A DNA stretch of 64,000 bases from [Mycobacterium] crassicus (GCF_020181615.1 NZ_CP084029.1:3101316-3165315); one strand, 5' to 3'. Positions 37,437 through 45,990 are shown, counted from the first letter of the stretch. Notes: a model not told the origin generated them from the sequence alone. Numbers and translations: made by a program.

Positions 37437-37466
37437 GGAGGCTACTACGAGCATGCCGTTGTCCAT
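37416..37466 (-). CDS. ilvBNC leader peptide rich in Leu and Val
   Basis: Sixteen codons from ATG 37466: MDNGMLVVASCALVVA, then TGA. Six of sixteen residues are Leu or Val, in two runs (CTC GTA GTA; TTG GTT GTT). The peptide lies immediately before the attenuator hairpins and ilvB. Low branched-chain aminoacyl-tRNA should stall ribosomes and prevent termination. No Shine-Dalgarno stands at normal spacing from the first ATG, so translation may be leaderless or start at the second ATG (37454). C. glutamicum ilvBNC has an analogous leader. Confidence 0.8.
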   Translation of the reverse strand: MDNGMLVVASCALVVA

Positions 37467-37591
37467 AGCCGAAGACGGTAGTCCCTCCACCGACCGGGCG
37501 TCAAATGCCCGGCGGTTAGCGAACCTCGACGAAGGAGAGGCGAAGCTGGACCGCCGAATCCAAACCCGGTCGGTGGACCCGCTGGGCATGA

Positions 37592-38458
37592 TCAGTGCAG
37601 ATGATCGACCAGCGTTCCCTGCTCGCCGAAGAGCGCCGCCTCCCAACGCCCCAGCAGCTCGGTGTTGTCGTGATCGTCGGGATGGAAGCCGGGCTCGATG
37701 TAGTCGCCCAGCCGGCGGAAGACCGCTCGGGTCAAGAACGGCGAATGCCGAAAGGCCGCGAAGCTGCGAACCACCCGCACCGGATGGTAGGCGGCTCGAT
37801 CGCCGAACAGCGAGATGATGGTGTTCACCAGAACGGCGAAGGGGAAGGTGAACCGGATGACCCGCATCGCCCGGATGCGCCGGGTCTCGTCACCGCCGAC
37901 GGCACGGTAGACATCGAATGCCACCGAACGATGCTCGGATTCCTCGATCGCATGCCACAGCAGCATTGACCGCACCTCCGTGCTGCCCAGTAGTTCCTGG
38001 GCCCGTTCGTCGGCGAGCAGAGTCTCGGCGAAGACCGCGGTGAAATGCTCGAGTGCGGCCGTGATGGCCAGGCAGGTCAGCGGGGAGAAACGTCGTTCGG
38101 CGGCCTGCAGGCGGCGGTGCACGAGCCGGTCGATCCTGCGGGTCGGGTAGCCCATCTCGTGCAGGCGCTCGTTGAGCGCGCGGTGCTCGCGGCCGTGGGT
38201 GACCTCCTGGCCGATGAACCCTTTGACCTGATCTTTCAGGTCGGGGTCGGTGATCTCATCGGCGTAGCGGCGCACCGAACGTATGAAGAAGTCCTCGCCC
38301 TCCGGGAACACCGCCGACAGGTGCGCGATCATGTGGCTCATCACCAGGTCGCCCTGAACAAAGTGACGATCCAGCGCCGCCACCGGGTAGTTGAACCGGA
38401 TGCGGCGGGGCTGCACCGCCGGCTGTACGGGGTGAAAGCCGTTTTCGTTCGCGGTCAT
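37592..38458 (-). CDS. Predicted metal-dependent hydrolase (PF10118 family)
   Basis: 288 residues from ATG 38458. Ferritin-like helical protein of the 'predicted metal-dependent hydrolase' family. Candidate metal ligands are GQEVTHGREHRALN, LEHFTAVFAETLL and WHAIEESEHRSVAFDVY, an ExxH-type carboxylate/His pattern. A hydrophobic stretch (FPFAVLVNTIISLFG) is near residue 210. The family is common in mycobacteria but its substrate is unknown. The start overlaps the TetR stop (ATGA), so the regulator and hydrolase are one unit. This pair is absent from the same place in M. tuberculosis. Confidence 0.85.
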   Translation of the reverse strand: MTANENGFHPVQPAVQPRRIRFNYPVAALDRHFVQGDLVMSHMIAHLSAVFPEGEDFFIRSVRRYADEITDPDLKDQVKGFIGQEVTHGREHRALNERLHEMGYPTRRIDRLVHRRLQAAERRFSPLTCLAITAALEHFTAVFAETLLADERAQELLGSTEVRSMLLWHAIEESEHRSVAFDVYRAVGGDETRRIRAMRVIRFTFPFAVLVNTIISLFGDRAAYHPVRVVRSFAAFRHSPFLTRAVFRRLGDYIEPGFHPDDHDNTELLGRWEAALFGEQGTLVDHLH

Positions 38459-39150
38459 CGCGTTCCCTCTTCTTGTTGGTCTTCTTGTTGGTCTTGTTGT
38501 TGGTCTGCTTGTGGGTCGGGGAAGCCCGCCTGCAGCGGCCGGGCCAGGATCTTGAAGGCGGCGAGAATGTCGTTGGCGGCCAACGGCTCGTAACCCTCGA
38601 TCGAGCGGGACAGTGCCAGGCCGTTCATCAGAGCGAAGGCCATCTGTGGGCCGAGTCGCGAGTGCGGCGTGTCCGCGTCGGCAGGACCATCCGGACCCAG
38701 CAACTCGGCATAGACCCGGTCGCAGGCCTCCGCGAACCGCCGATCCGTCTCGATGACCGCGGGCGCCAACTCCGCGTCGGTGCGCGCCGCCACCCACAGT
38801 TCGTGCATGGCGGTGAAAGTCGGGCCGGAGAACATCGACCACAACAGGTCGATCGCTTCGTCGAGCTTGTCGGCGGACGGATCCAGCCCCGCCATCAACA
38901 CCTCGAACTCCTCGATGCGGCGGTTGAGGGCGAACTCGACGGCGGCGGTCAAGAGCCCGATCTTCGACGGGAAATGACCTTGCAGTGCGCCCACCGACAC
39001 CCCGGCTCGACGGGCCACCTCGGTGGTCGTGGTCCCCTTGAAACCGACCTCGTCCAGGGCATCAAGCGTCGCGTCCAGCAGCGCATGCCGGGTCTCCGCG
39101 GTCCGCTCCGCCTGCGTCCGGCGGGGCTTCATCGACACCATGCCCCCCAT
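38455..39150 (-). CDS. TetR-family regulator of the hydrolase operon
   Basis: 231 residues. N-terminal helix-turn-helix (LDATLDALDEVGFKGTTTTEVARRAGVSVGALQGHFPSKIGLL, residues about 27-70) and a ligand-binding helical domain. The C-terminus is an unusual Gln/Asp/Glu tail (DQQQDQQEDQQEE) encoded by short direct repeats near 38466-38505. Start is uncertain: ATG 39150 or ATG 39132 (MKPRRTQAE), the latter with a G-run at plausible spacing. A perfect dyad at 39157-39173 immediately upstream suggests autoregulation. The hydrolase gene follows with a 4-base overlap. Confidence 0.86.
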   Translation of the reverse strand: MGGMVSMKPRRTQAERTAETRHALLDATLDALDEVGFKGTTTTEVARRAGVSVGALQGHFPSKIGLLTAAVEFALNRRIEEFEVLMAGLDPSADKLDEAIDLLWSMFSGPTFTAMHELWVAARTDAELAPAVIETDRRFAEACDRVYAELLGPDGPADADTPHSRLGPQMAFALMNGLALSRSIEGYEPLAANDILAAFKILARPLQAGFPDPQADQQQDQQEDQQEEGTR

Positions 39151-39156
39151 GCTGGT

Positions 39157-39173
39157 CTACTTAAAATAAGTAG
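39157..39173. promoter_or_regulatory. TetR operator candidate
   Basis: CTACTT-AAAAT-AAGTAG, a perfect 6-bp dyad, 7 bases upstream of the TetR start in an AT-rich promoter (a TTGACT hexamer overlaps the right arm on the minus strand). It is very AT-rich compared with the surroundings. Confidence 0.65.
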
Positions 39174-39247
39174 TCAATATTTATTTTTTCCCGGGCCTCG
39201 TGCCCGCTCACGCGCACCACCGATTCCGGCGGTGACATCATGCGGGG

Positions 39248-39637
39248 GTGACGTCGCCCTCCGCCGATTCCGAACCGCTGGTGATCCGAATCTCGCCGAT
39301 GGCCCACTTCGCGGTCGGCTTCTTGGCCCTGGGCCTGCTGATTCCGGTGTTGACCTGGCCGCTCACCGCGCCGCTGATGGCGATACCGCTGCTGCTGTCG
39401 GCGCAGATCGCACGGTGGCGCACCGTCGCCGACACCCACCAGGTCACCGTGCGGACCCTGTTCTCCAGTCGCTCGGTGCCCTGGGACGCGATCGACGGGC
39501 TGGGCTTCAGCCGGGGATCGTGGGCGCGGGCCCACCTCAACGATGGTGAGCAACTGCGCCTGCCCGCGGTCAGCTTCGCGACGCTGCCGCTGCTCACCGA
39601 GGCCAGCGGCGGACGGGTGCCCAACCCGTATCGCTGA
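39248..39637 (+). CDS. cfp6: PH-domain membrane protein Cfp6-like (Rv3004)
   Basis: 129 residues, GTG start. Two adjacent hydrophobic segments (about residues 18-38 and 39-52, FAVGFLALGLLIPVLTWPL and APLMAIPLLLSA). A bacterial PH-like domain follows (THQVTVRTLFSSRSVPWDAIDGLGFSRGSWARAHL). This matches low-molecular-weight antigen Cfp6 in the position between ilvB and doxX. Function unknown; the family is membrane-anchored rather than truly secreted. Confidence 0.85.
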   Translation: MTSPSADSEPLVIRISPMAHFAVGFLALGLLIPVLTWPLTAPLMAIPLLLSAQIARWRTVADTHQVTVRTLFSSRSVPWDAIDGLGFSRGSWARAHLNDGEQLRLPAVSFATLPLLTEASGGRVPNPYR

Positions 39638-39651
39638 TCGGCATGCGACGG

Positions 39652-40473
39652 TCAGCCCAGCGGGTTCGCCCCGTTGAGGAAGACCCACATCGCCACGCCG
39701 CCGGCGATCCCGAGCAGCAGTGCCGCAGCGGATCCGATGAACGGACGCCGGGCCCAGCCGCGGTCACCGTCGAGCCCGTACCGACCGGGGCCGACCAGCA
39801 CGACCGCCACCGCCACCACGATCAGCATGATGTGGAACTCGTGGCCGTCCGGCAGGAAGATCTCGAAGCGCCCCTGGTCGTGCGACGACACGCCGGCCAG
39901 TACGCCGTTGATCAGGTAGGCCAGCGCACCGGCAGCGGCCAAGGGCGTGAAAAGCCCGAGCACCAGCAGCAGACCGGCGGCGATCTGTCCGCCGCCGGCG
40001 GCGTAGGTCAGGATGTCGGCGTGCTGGTAGCCGGCGGCCGAGATCGAACTCTGGAACCCGCTCAGACCCTGACCACCCCACCATCCGAACAGCTGGCGCA
40101 ACCCGTGGGCCACCAGCAGCACACCCAGACCCAGACGCAGGATCAGTAGGCCCAGGTCCTGGGTGCCGCGCCGGTCCACGGCGCGGAACGGCCCGTCGGC
40201 ATCGGCGTCGGCGCCTGCGCCGACGATTCCGGGCGCTCGCCCACCGGCGGGCTGCGGCTCGGCGTAGGGCAACGGGTGGTAGTCGCCGCCGATGCCGCGC
40301 GCACCGGTCGGGTCGTAGGGCGGGATGGCAGCAGTTTCGAAATCACCGGTATAGGTCGGTGATGGCATGTCGTCCTCCGGATCTACCAGACGTGCCGACT
40401 TGGGACGTCTATTACCTGCGTCGGCGGTCCCACCCGGCCTGCGCCAGCGTGAACCCTCACCTTGACTGGTCAC
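39652..40473 (-). CDS. doxX: DoxX-family membrane protein (Rv3005c-like)
   Basis: 273 residues from GTG 40473, close to the 279 of Rv3005c. An acidic/Pro-rich cytoplasmic N-terminus (SARLVDPEDD, about 1-105) precedes four to five membrane helices (ILRLGLGVLLVAHGLRQLF, QIAAGLLLVLGLFTPLAAAGALAYLI, FHIMLIVVAVAVVLVGPGRY, LLLGIAGGVAMWVFL). In M. tuberculosis DoxX links superoxide dismutase SodA and thiosulfate sulfurtransferase SseA in a redox-stress membrane complex; neither partner is in this window. ATG 40368 is a shorter alternative start. Confidence 0.88.
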   Translation of the reverse strand: MTSQGEGSRWRRPGGTADAGNRRPKSARLVDPEDDMPSPTYTGDFETAAIPPYDPTGARGIGGDYHPLPYAEPQPAGGRAPGIVGAGADADADGPFRAVDRRGTQDLGLLILRLGLGVLLVAHGLRQLFGWWGGQGLSGFQSSISAAGYQHADILTYAAGGGQIAAGLLLVLGLFTPLAAAGALAYLINGVLAGVSSHDQGRFEIFLPDGHEFHIMLIVVAVAVVLVGPGRYGLDGDRGWARRPFIGSAAALLLGIAGGVAMWVFLNGANPLG

Positions 40474-40620
40474 CCCGCCAGCGTAAAGGCAACCCAGACG
40501 GGATTGGGGATTTGAACGGCTTCGTTAGCGAATCGAATCCGGCCCGGTGCGGCCCCGACGACGCGGCGCTACCGCAGCCATCGTGGCGGGATCGGACCCG
40601 GTGTCCGTACCCTGACGGGC

Positions 40621-41742
40621 ATGCGGATGCGCGGGGCGGTTCACCGGGTGCCAGTTGTCCTGTGCGCGGCGCTGATGGTTCTGACCGGTTGCGCGCACTT
40701 CGACGACGCGCAGTCGCAGCCCTTCACCACCGTGCCGCGCCGCGGTATGGCGCCCACCACCACACCCCCGCCGCCCCCGCCGCTGCCCGCGAACCCGTTC
40801 CCCAAGCAATGCCCGGCCCCCGGCGTGATGCAGGGCTGCCTGGAGAGCACCAGCGGCTTGATCATGCACGGCGACAGCAAATCGGCACTGGTAGCCGAGC
40901 GGACCACCGGCGCGGTCAAAGAGGTCTCGCTGAGCGCCGAGCCGAAGGTCAAGACCGTCATCGGTGTCGATCCGGCGGGTGACGGCGGACTGATGGACAT
41001 CGTGCTGTCACCGACCTACTCCCAGGATCGGCTGATGTACGCCTACATCAGCACCCCCACCGACAACCGGGTGATCCGAGTCGCCGACGGCGACGTTCCC
41101 AAGGACATCTTGACCGGAATCCCCAAGGGCGCGACCGGAAACACCGGCGCGCTGATCTTCACCAGCCCGACCACGCTGGTGGTGCTGACCGGCGACGCGG
41201 GGAATCCGGGCGCCGCCGCCGACCCGGGGTCGACGGCGGGCAAAGTGCTGCGCATCGAGCAGCCGACGACGATCGGGCAGGCCGCCCCCACCACCGCACT
41301 GAGCGGATTGGGCGCCGGCGGCGGGTTGTGTGTCGACCACGTCGACGGCTCGCTCTACGTCACCGACCGCAGTCCCAGCGGCGACCGTCTGCAGCGCATC
41401 ACCAAAGATTCCCGGGTTTCGACGGTGTGGACCTGGCCGGACAAACCGGGCGTCGCCGGCTGCGCGGCGATGGACGGCATAGTGCTGGTCAATCTGATCA
41501 ACACCAAACAGACGGTGGCGGTCCGACTGGCCTCGGGTACCGGATCGGTCACCAGCGAGCCCGAGGTCATGCGCCAGGACACCCACGGCCATGTCTGGGC
41601 CGTGAAGATGTCGCCGGACGGCAACGTCTGGGGCGCAACGGTGAACAAGACCGCCGGCGACGCCGAGAAGCTCGACGACGTGGTGTTCCCGCTCTTCCCG
41701 TCCGGCGGCGGTTTCCCGCGTGCCAACGACGACAAGGATTAG
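40621..41742 (+). CDS. lppZ: Lipoprotein LppZ (Rv3006-like)
   Basis: 373 residues. N-terminal signal peptide with lipobox LTGC (Cys about residue 24), then a Pro-rich linker (TTTPPPPPPLP). A beta-propeller domain resembling glucose/sorbosone dehydrogenases follows: GGLMDIVLSPTYSQDRLMYAYIS, TNTGALIF-like blades (GNTGALIFTSPTTLVVLTGDAG), AGKVLRIEQ, GGLCVDHVDGSLYVTDRS. No PQQ chemistry is demonstrated for LppZ. Exported and membrane-anchored. Divergent from doxX. Confidence 0.92.
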   Translation: MRMRGAVHRVPVVLCAALMVLTGCAHFDDAQSQPFTTVPRRGMAPTTTPPPPPPLPANPFPKQCPAPGVMQGCLESTSGLIMHGDSKSALVAERTTGAVKEVSLSAEPKVKTVIGVDPAGDGGLMDIVLSPTYSQDRLMYAYISTPTDNRVIRVADGDVPKDILTGIPKGATGNTGALIFTSPTTLVVLTGDAGNPGAAADPGSTAGKVLRIEQPTTIGQAAPTTALSGLGAGGGLCVDHVDGSLYVTDRSPSGDRLQRITKDSRVSTVWTWPDKPGVAGCAAMDGIVLVNLINTKQTVAVRLASGTGSVTSEPEVMRQDTHGHVWAVKMSPDGNVWGATVNKTAGDAEKLDDVVFPLFPSGGGFPRANDDKD

Positions 41743-41975
41743 ACACCCCTCGGGGCGCCCTTCGCCGCGTTCAGCAACTGTGGGCTCCCTCATGCCACTT
41801 CAGCCCACCTGAGTGATTGGCCTTCCGCGCCGTCGCCACCAATCTCCTGAAAATATCCTGTCAATTATCTGGCTAGCGCAACCCCGTTTTCGCGGTTAAT
41901 TATGAGCAAAATGGCCTTGAACTCGTCTTTTTGCCAGCAGTCAGTTCATTTTCTCCTAAATTACTTTCAAGTAGC

Positions 41976-42011
41976 GTTACGCCAACGTGGCAACCGTCAC
42001 ACTCACGTAAC
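41976..42011 (+). promoter_or_regulatory. Inverted repeat in the 5' leader of the GjpA-like gene
   Basis: GTTACG (41976-41981) and CGTAAC (42006-42011) flank a 24-base loop with ACCGTCACACTCA; the right arm touches the AAGGAG ribosome site (42012-42017). The same architecture (dyad, TCACACTC in the loop, AAGGAG) precedes the 33181 gene. The 41743-41975 stretch before it is AT-rich for this genome and otherwise shows nothing assignable. Confidence 0.45.
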
Positions 42012-42021
42012 AAGGAGACTC

Positions 42022-43071
42022 ATGCAACATCTCACCCCCTCCCCTTGGGTCGCAGCCAGCATCGCGCTCGTCGGCGCCGGCGCCATCGCCGCCACCCCGA
42101 TCACCGCACCACCGCCCGGCCTGCCCGCGATCCACTCGCCGGCCGTCGCGCTGACAGCCGACTTCGACCCGTTCGGCGCGTGGCAGGACGTTTTCGACAC
42201 GGCCAAGGCCAACATGACCGCCCTGACGGACGCCATGTCCGCGGCCCCCATGGTGGCGGGGCAACAGCTCATCTACGACCTGATGCACGGTGTGTCGATC
42301 GACCCGCAGGCCGTCATCGACGCCATCGCGCAGCCCAGCATGCAAACCGACCTGCCGATGTCTCCGCTACTGCTGAGCAACGACGCGTTGCAGGCCCTTA
42401 TCACCCTGCTGATGCCGCAGTTCATGCCCAGTGACTTCCCCCTGACCACCGATGAGCTCACGCCGATTCTCTCTTTCCTGGCATCACCGCTCAGCGGGGT
42501 GCTGATCGGCGCGCTCGGCCCGTCCATCAGCCCGCTGGTGGCGATGTACAACGACGTCACTCAGATCAGCACCGACCTCTCCGGCACCGCCCCGGATTGG
42601 ACGGCGGCGCTGCAGGACATGGCCAACCTCCCTGCCGACATGGTCGGCGGGCTCCTCAACGGGGCCACCCTCAACCTGGACGCGCTGCTGCCGAGTCTGA
42701 CCGAGGGCGGCCTGCTGTCCCCGGACCTGGACGTCACCGCGCTCAGCTACACCTTCGGCGGCCTGCTGTCCCCCGGCCTCACCGGCACCAACGTCGAGGG
42801 CTTCGTCAACTTGATCAACGACGGCAGCTCCCCCGGAATCGGCGGCTCGATCATCAACGGGCTGGGGCTGACCACCGGCCTGATGGGCTTCCCGCTGGTG
42901 GTTGAGGGCCAAGGCGTCGGTCTGATGGGCGCGTGGCAGAGCCTGCAGGAGATCATGGCCAACGCGCTCGGCTGGGATGGCGTGGGCAACCCGCTCGGCG
43001 ACCTGGCCAGCAGTGGCAGCTCCGCGGCGAGCGACCTGTTCGCCGAACTGGCCGGTTCACTCGGCCTGTAG
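42022..43071 (+). CDS. GjpA-like putative outer-membrane porin / secreted protein
   Basis: 349 residues from ATG 42022. Signal region SIALVGAGAIAATPITAPPPGLP followed by a mature part rich in Leu, Gly, Pro, Ser and Asp. Recurrent motifs are LLNGATLNLDALLP, EGGLLSPDLD, FGGLLSPGLTG and GNPLGDLA. No cysteine is visible in the mature part. This composition and N-terminus recall actinobacterial proteins annotated as GjpA (Gordonia jacobaea porin A)-type porins, many copies of which occur in mycobacteria. The assignment is from memory of that family, so pore function is inference. Signal region shared with the 33181 protein (GAGAIAATP). Confidence 0.6.
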   Translation: MQHLTPSPWVAASIALVGAGAIAATPITAPPPGLPAIHSPAVALTADFDPFGAWQDVFDTAKANMTALTDAMSAAPMVAGQQLIYDLMHGVSIDPQAVIDAIAQPSMQTDLPMSPLLLSNDALQALITLLMPQFMPSDFPLTTDELTPILSFLASPLSGVLIGALGPSISPLVAMYNDVTQISTDLSGTAPDWTAALQDMANLPADMVGGLLNGATLNLDALLPSLTEGGLLSPDLDVTALSYTFGGLLSPGLTGTNVEGFVNLINDGSSPGIGGSIINGLGLTTGLMGFPLVVEGQGVGLMGAWQSLQEIMANALGWDGVGNPLGDLASSGSSAASDLFAELAGSLGL

Positions 43072-43095
43072 GTCTGTCCTCATAGAACGTCGCAG

Positions 43096-43126
43096 AAGTG
43101 GCCCCCTTCACCGAAGGGGGCCACTT
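43096..43126 (+). terminator. Terminator after the GjpA-like gene
   Basis: AAGTGGCCCCCTTC (43096-43109) and GAAGGGGGCCACTT (43113-43126) around a 3-base ACC loop, followed by TCGT. The stem is nearly the same as the terminator at 33852-33883. Confidence 0.9.
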
Positions 43127-43164
43127 TCGTCGTGAGCGCCGGACCCGTCGGTTCTCACAGAAGC

Positions 43165-43195
43165 TTTACCGACTCCGCCCGGCTGCCTTAAAAAT
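43165..43195 (+). promoter_or_regulatory. Possible promoter of a small ORF upstream of gatB
   Basis: TTTACC (43165-43170), a spacer of 17-18 bases, and TTAAAAAT (43188-43195) resemble -35/-10 elements in an otherwise GC-rich area. A second -10-like TTACGTT is at 43201. They face the small ORF at 43264. Confidence 0.4.
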
Positions 43196-43263
43196 CCCGC
43201 TTACGTTAGAAGTCGGGTCCAGTGGTCACAGCACGGCTGCCTAGCGAAAGGGATGACACCACA

Positions 43264-43359
43264 ATGTTGATCGACGTTCGGTGGCTGCAGTTCATCTTCG
43301 ATCACCTGGGCCACCAGCCGGCCCGCCGGTTGCCGCAGCTCCACGCCACCGCCGGCTGA
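43264..43359 (+). CDS. Possible 31-residue small protein
   Basis: ATG 43264 to TGA 43359, in the spacer between the GjpA-like terminator and convergent gatB. The sequence begins MLIDVRWLQFIFDHLGHQ, with an amphipathic hydrophobic N-half, and ends in an Arg/His-rich tail. AAAGGG lies 11 bases upstream and a promoter-like pair is at 43165-43195. No homologue is recognised. It may be noncoding; conservation in related genomes would decide. Confidence 0.35.
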   Translation: MLIDVRWLQFIFDHLGHQPARRLPQLHATAG

Positions 43360-43370
43360 GGCGGCCGGGA

Positions 43371-44873
43371 CTATCCGCAGGCTGCGAGCACCAGCTCGCG
43401 CACCCGGGCGGCGTCCGCCTGGCCCTTGGTGGCCTTCATCACCGCACCCACGATCGCACCCGCGGCCTGAATCTTGCCGCCCCGAATCTTCTCGGCCACA
43501 TCCGGATTGGCAGCCAACGCCTCGTCGATCGCCGCCTGGATCACCGAGTCGTCGCGCACCACGACCAGGCCCCGGTCGGTCATCACCTGCTCGGGCTCGC
43601 CCTCACCGGCCAGCACGCCCTCGACCACCTGCCGGGCCAGCTTGTTGGAGAGCTTGCCCGAATCCACCAGCGCCACCACCGCGGCGACCTGCGTGGGCGT
43701 GATGCCCAGCGCGTCGAGTTCGACGCCGGCCTCGTTGGCCTTCTGCACCAGGAAGTTTCCCCACCAGGCCCGGGCCGCCTCACTGGACGCCCCGGCGGCC
43801 ACGGTGGCGGTGACCATCTCGACCGCACCGGCGTTGACCAGGTCGCGCATCACCTCGTCGGAGACGCCCCACTCGTCCTGAATCTTCTTGCGCGACAGCC
43901 ACGGCAGCTCCGGGATGGTGCCGCGCAGCTCGTCGACCCATTCCGCACTCGGCGCCACCGGCTCCAGGTCGGGTTCGGGAAAGTAGCGGTAGTCCTCGGC
44001 GGTCTCCTTGGCCCGGCCCGGGCTGGTGTAGCCGGCCTCGTGGAAGTGCCGGGTCTCCTGGACCACGGTGCCGCCGCCGGTCAACACCGCGCCCTGGCGA
44101 CGCATCTCGTAGCCGACGGCCACCTCGACGCTCTTGAGCGAGTTGACGTTCTTGGTCTCGGTACGGGTGCCGAATTCGGTTGCACCGGTTGGCTTCAGCG
44201 ACACGTTGGCGTCGCAGCGCATGGACCCCTGGTCCATCCGGACGTCGGAGACGTCCAGTCCGCGAAGCAGATCCCGCAGTGCGGTCACATACGCCCGGGC
44301 GATCTGCGGGGCACGCTCGGCGGTTCCGGTGATCGGCTTGGTGACGATCTCGATCAGCGGCACCCCGGCCCGGTTGTAGTCGACCAGTGATTCGCTGGCG
44401 CCCTCGATGCGGCCGGTGTCACTGCCCACGTGGGTGAGCTTGCCGGTGTCCTCCTCCATGTGGGCGCGCTCGATGTCGACCCGCCAGACCGTGCCGTCGT
44501 CGAGCGGCACATCCAGGTAGCCGTTGAAGGCGATCGGCTCGTCGTACTGGGAGATCTGGTAGTTCTTCGGCTGATCGGGATAGAAGTAGTTCTTCCGCGC
44601 GAACCGGCACCAGGAGGCGATCTCGCAGTTCAGCGCTAGCCCGATCCGGATCGCGGACTCGACCGCGGCCCCGTTGAGCACGGGCAGCGAACCGGGCAGA
44701 CCCAGACACACCGGACACACCTGGGTGTTGGGTTCGGCACCGAACTCCGTGGAGCAGCCGCAGAACATCTTGGTGGCCGTGGACAGCTCGACATGCACTT
44801 CCAGACCCAGCACCGGGTCGAAGCGGGCGACGACGTCGTCGTAATCGAGCAGTTCAGCGACAGCAGCGGTCAT
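43371..44873 (-). CDS. gatB: Aspartyl/glutamyl-tRNA amidotransferase subunit B
   Basis: tRNA-binding kinase subunit of GatCAB, which phosphorylates and amidates Glu-tRNA-Gln and Asp-tRNA-Asn. 500 residues. [23 protein letters not shown] (Zn-type Cys pair), [67 protein letters not shown], and a helical plus YqeY tail ending in LVLAACG. Separated from gatCA by pfkA and four accessory genes. It works with gltX and tRNA-Gln found at 13-15 kb. Confidence 0.97.
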   Translation of the reverse strand: MTAAVAELLDYDDVVARFDPVLGLEVHVELSTATKMFCGCSTEFGAEPNTQVCPVCLGLPGSLPVLNGAAVESAIRIGLALNCEIASWCRFARKNYFYPDQPKNYQISQYDEPIAFNGYLDVPLDDGTVWRVDIERAHMEEDTGKLTHVGSDTGRIEGASESLVDYNRAGVPLIEIVTKPITGTAERAPQIARAYVTALRDLLRGLDVSDVRMDQGSMRCDANVSLKPTGATEFGTRTETKNVNSLKSVEVAVGYEMRRQGAVLTGGGTVVQETRHFHEAGYTSPGRAKETAEDYRYFPEPDLEPVAPSAEWVDELRGTIPELPWLSRKKIQDEWGVSDEVMRDLVNAGAVEMVTATVAAGASSEAARAWWGNFLVQKANEAGVELDALGITPTQVAAVVALVDSGKLSNKLARQVVEGVLAGEGEPEQVMTDRGLVVVRDDSVIQAAIDEALAANPDVAEKIRGGKIQAAGAIVGAVMKATKGQADAARVRELVLAACG

Positions 44874-44900
44874 GCCCGGAATTCTAGGCGACCGGCGTGA

Positions 44901-45569
44901 TCACACCGGCCAGTCCTCCATCCGGTGGGCGGCGTCGAAGAACATCCACTCGTAACGTGCGGTGGTGTGGAAATGCCGGCGCATCAGGTCCCACTCGGCC
45001 GAGGACACCTGCGCACCGATCCGGTCGGTGACCGCGAGCACGTCGTCGACCACCGCCTGATACTCCGGTCCGGCGTAGGTGTCGATCCAGCGCTGGAACA
45101 GCGGCTCCGGCGAGCCGAGGCGTTGCAGGTGTTCACCCACCCGCGCGTAGATCCAGTAGCAGGGCAGCACCGCGGCGACCGCCTCGGCGTAGGAGCCGGA
45201 CGCGGTGACGGCCAGCAGGTAACTCGTGTAGGCCTGGGTGGTCGGGCCCACCGGCAACGCCGCGGCCCGCTCGGCGTCCAGACCCAGATCGGCGAGCAGC
45301 CCGGCGTGCAGCTCGTTCTCGGCGGTGATGGCCACGCCGGCGTGTTCGGCGAACATCGTCAGCTCCGCATCGACCGGAGCCTTGGCCGCGCAGCCGGCCA
45401 GCGCACGCGCATAAGCCCGCAGATAGTGGGCGTCCTGGATGATGTAGTAGCGGAATCGATCGCGGCCCAACGAGCCGTCGGTCAGTCCGGTGATGAACGG
45501 GTGCGCGCAGATTCGTTGATAGATCTCGGCGGCTTGATCCCAGAGTGCGTCACGTGTCCGGTCGGCCAT
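44901..45569 (-). CDS. tenA: Thiaminase II / aminopyrimidine aminohydrolase TenA
   Basis: 222 residues, all-helical haem-oxygenase-like fold. Salvages thiamine breakdown products by hydrolysing formylamino- or aminopyrimidines to HMP. FRYYIIQDAHYLRAYARAL supplies the substrate Asp/Tyr; the catalytic Cys is in AAVLPCYWIYARVGEHL; the distal Glu is in TARYEWMFFDAAHR. 27 bases upstream of gatB on the same strand, divergent from DUF2237. Not at this position in M. tuberculosis. The only other thiamine gene in the window is thiL at 1 kb. Confidence 0.92.
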   Translation of the reverse strand: MADRTRDALWDQAAEIYQRICAHPFITGLTDGSLGRDRFRYYIIQDAHYLRAYARALAGCAAKAPVDAELTMFAEHAGVAITAENELHAGLLADLGLDAERAAALPVGPTTQAYTSYLLAVTASGSYAEAVAAVLPCYWIYARVGEHLQRLGSPEPLFQRWIDTYAGPEYQAVVDDVLAVTDRIGAQVSSAEWDLMRRHFHTTARYEWMFFDAAHRMEDWPV

Positions 45570-45603
45570 GCCCCACCGTAGCCCGCCGCACTAAACTGAC
45601 CGG

Positions 45604-45990
45604 ATGTCCGACCGCAACGTACTGGGCCAGCCGCTGCAACCGTGCGGCACCGACCCGCTCACCGGTTTCTATCGCGACGGCTGCTGCTCGTCAGGGCCGG
45701 AAGATATCGGACGGCACACCATCTGCGCGGTCGTGACCGGGGAGTTCCTCGAGCACCAGCGCTCGATCGGCAACGACCTGTCCACGCCGATGCCGGCCTA
45801 CCGGTTTCCGGGCCTGACCCCCGGGGACCGCTGGTGCGTCACCGCGGTCAACTGGCTGCGGGCGCATCGCGCCGGCTGCGCCGCTCCGGTGGTGCTGGCC
45901 GCCAGCCACGAGCGCACCCTCGACGTGGTGTCGCTGGATGTGTTGCGCGCGTACGCGGTTGACGTGCCCGACAACCCGGGCGACCTGTGA
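45604..45990 (+). CDS. DUF2237 protein
   Basis: 128 residues. Characteristic family segments are PLTGFYRDGCCSSGPEDIGRHTICAVVTGEFLEHQRSIGNDLSTP, PGLTPGDRWCVTAVNWLRA, and VVLAASHERTLDVV. Conserved paired cysteines (GCC) and the DxGxHxxC pattern are present. The family is widespread and uncharacterised. Divergent from tenA with a 34-base spacer. Confidence 0.9.
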   Translation: MSDRNVLGQPLQPCGTDPLTGFYRDGCCSSGPEDIGRHTICAVVTGEFLEHQRSIGNDLSTPMPAYRFPGLTPGDRWCVTAVNWLRAHRAGCAAPVVLAASHERTLDVVSLDVLRAYAVDVPDNPGDL

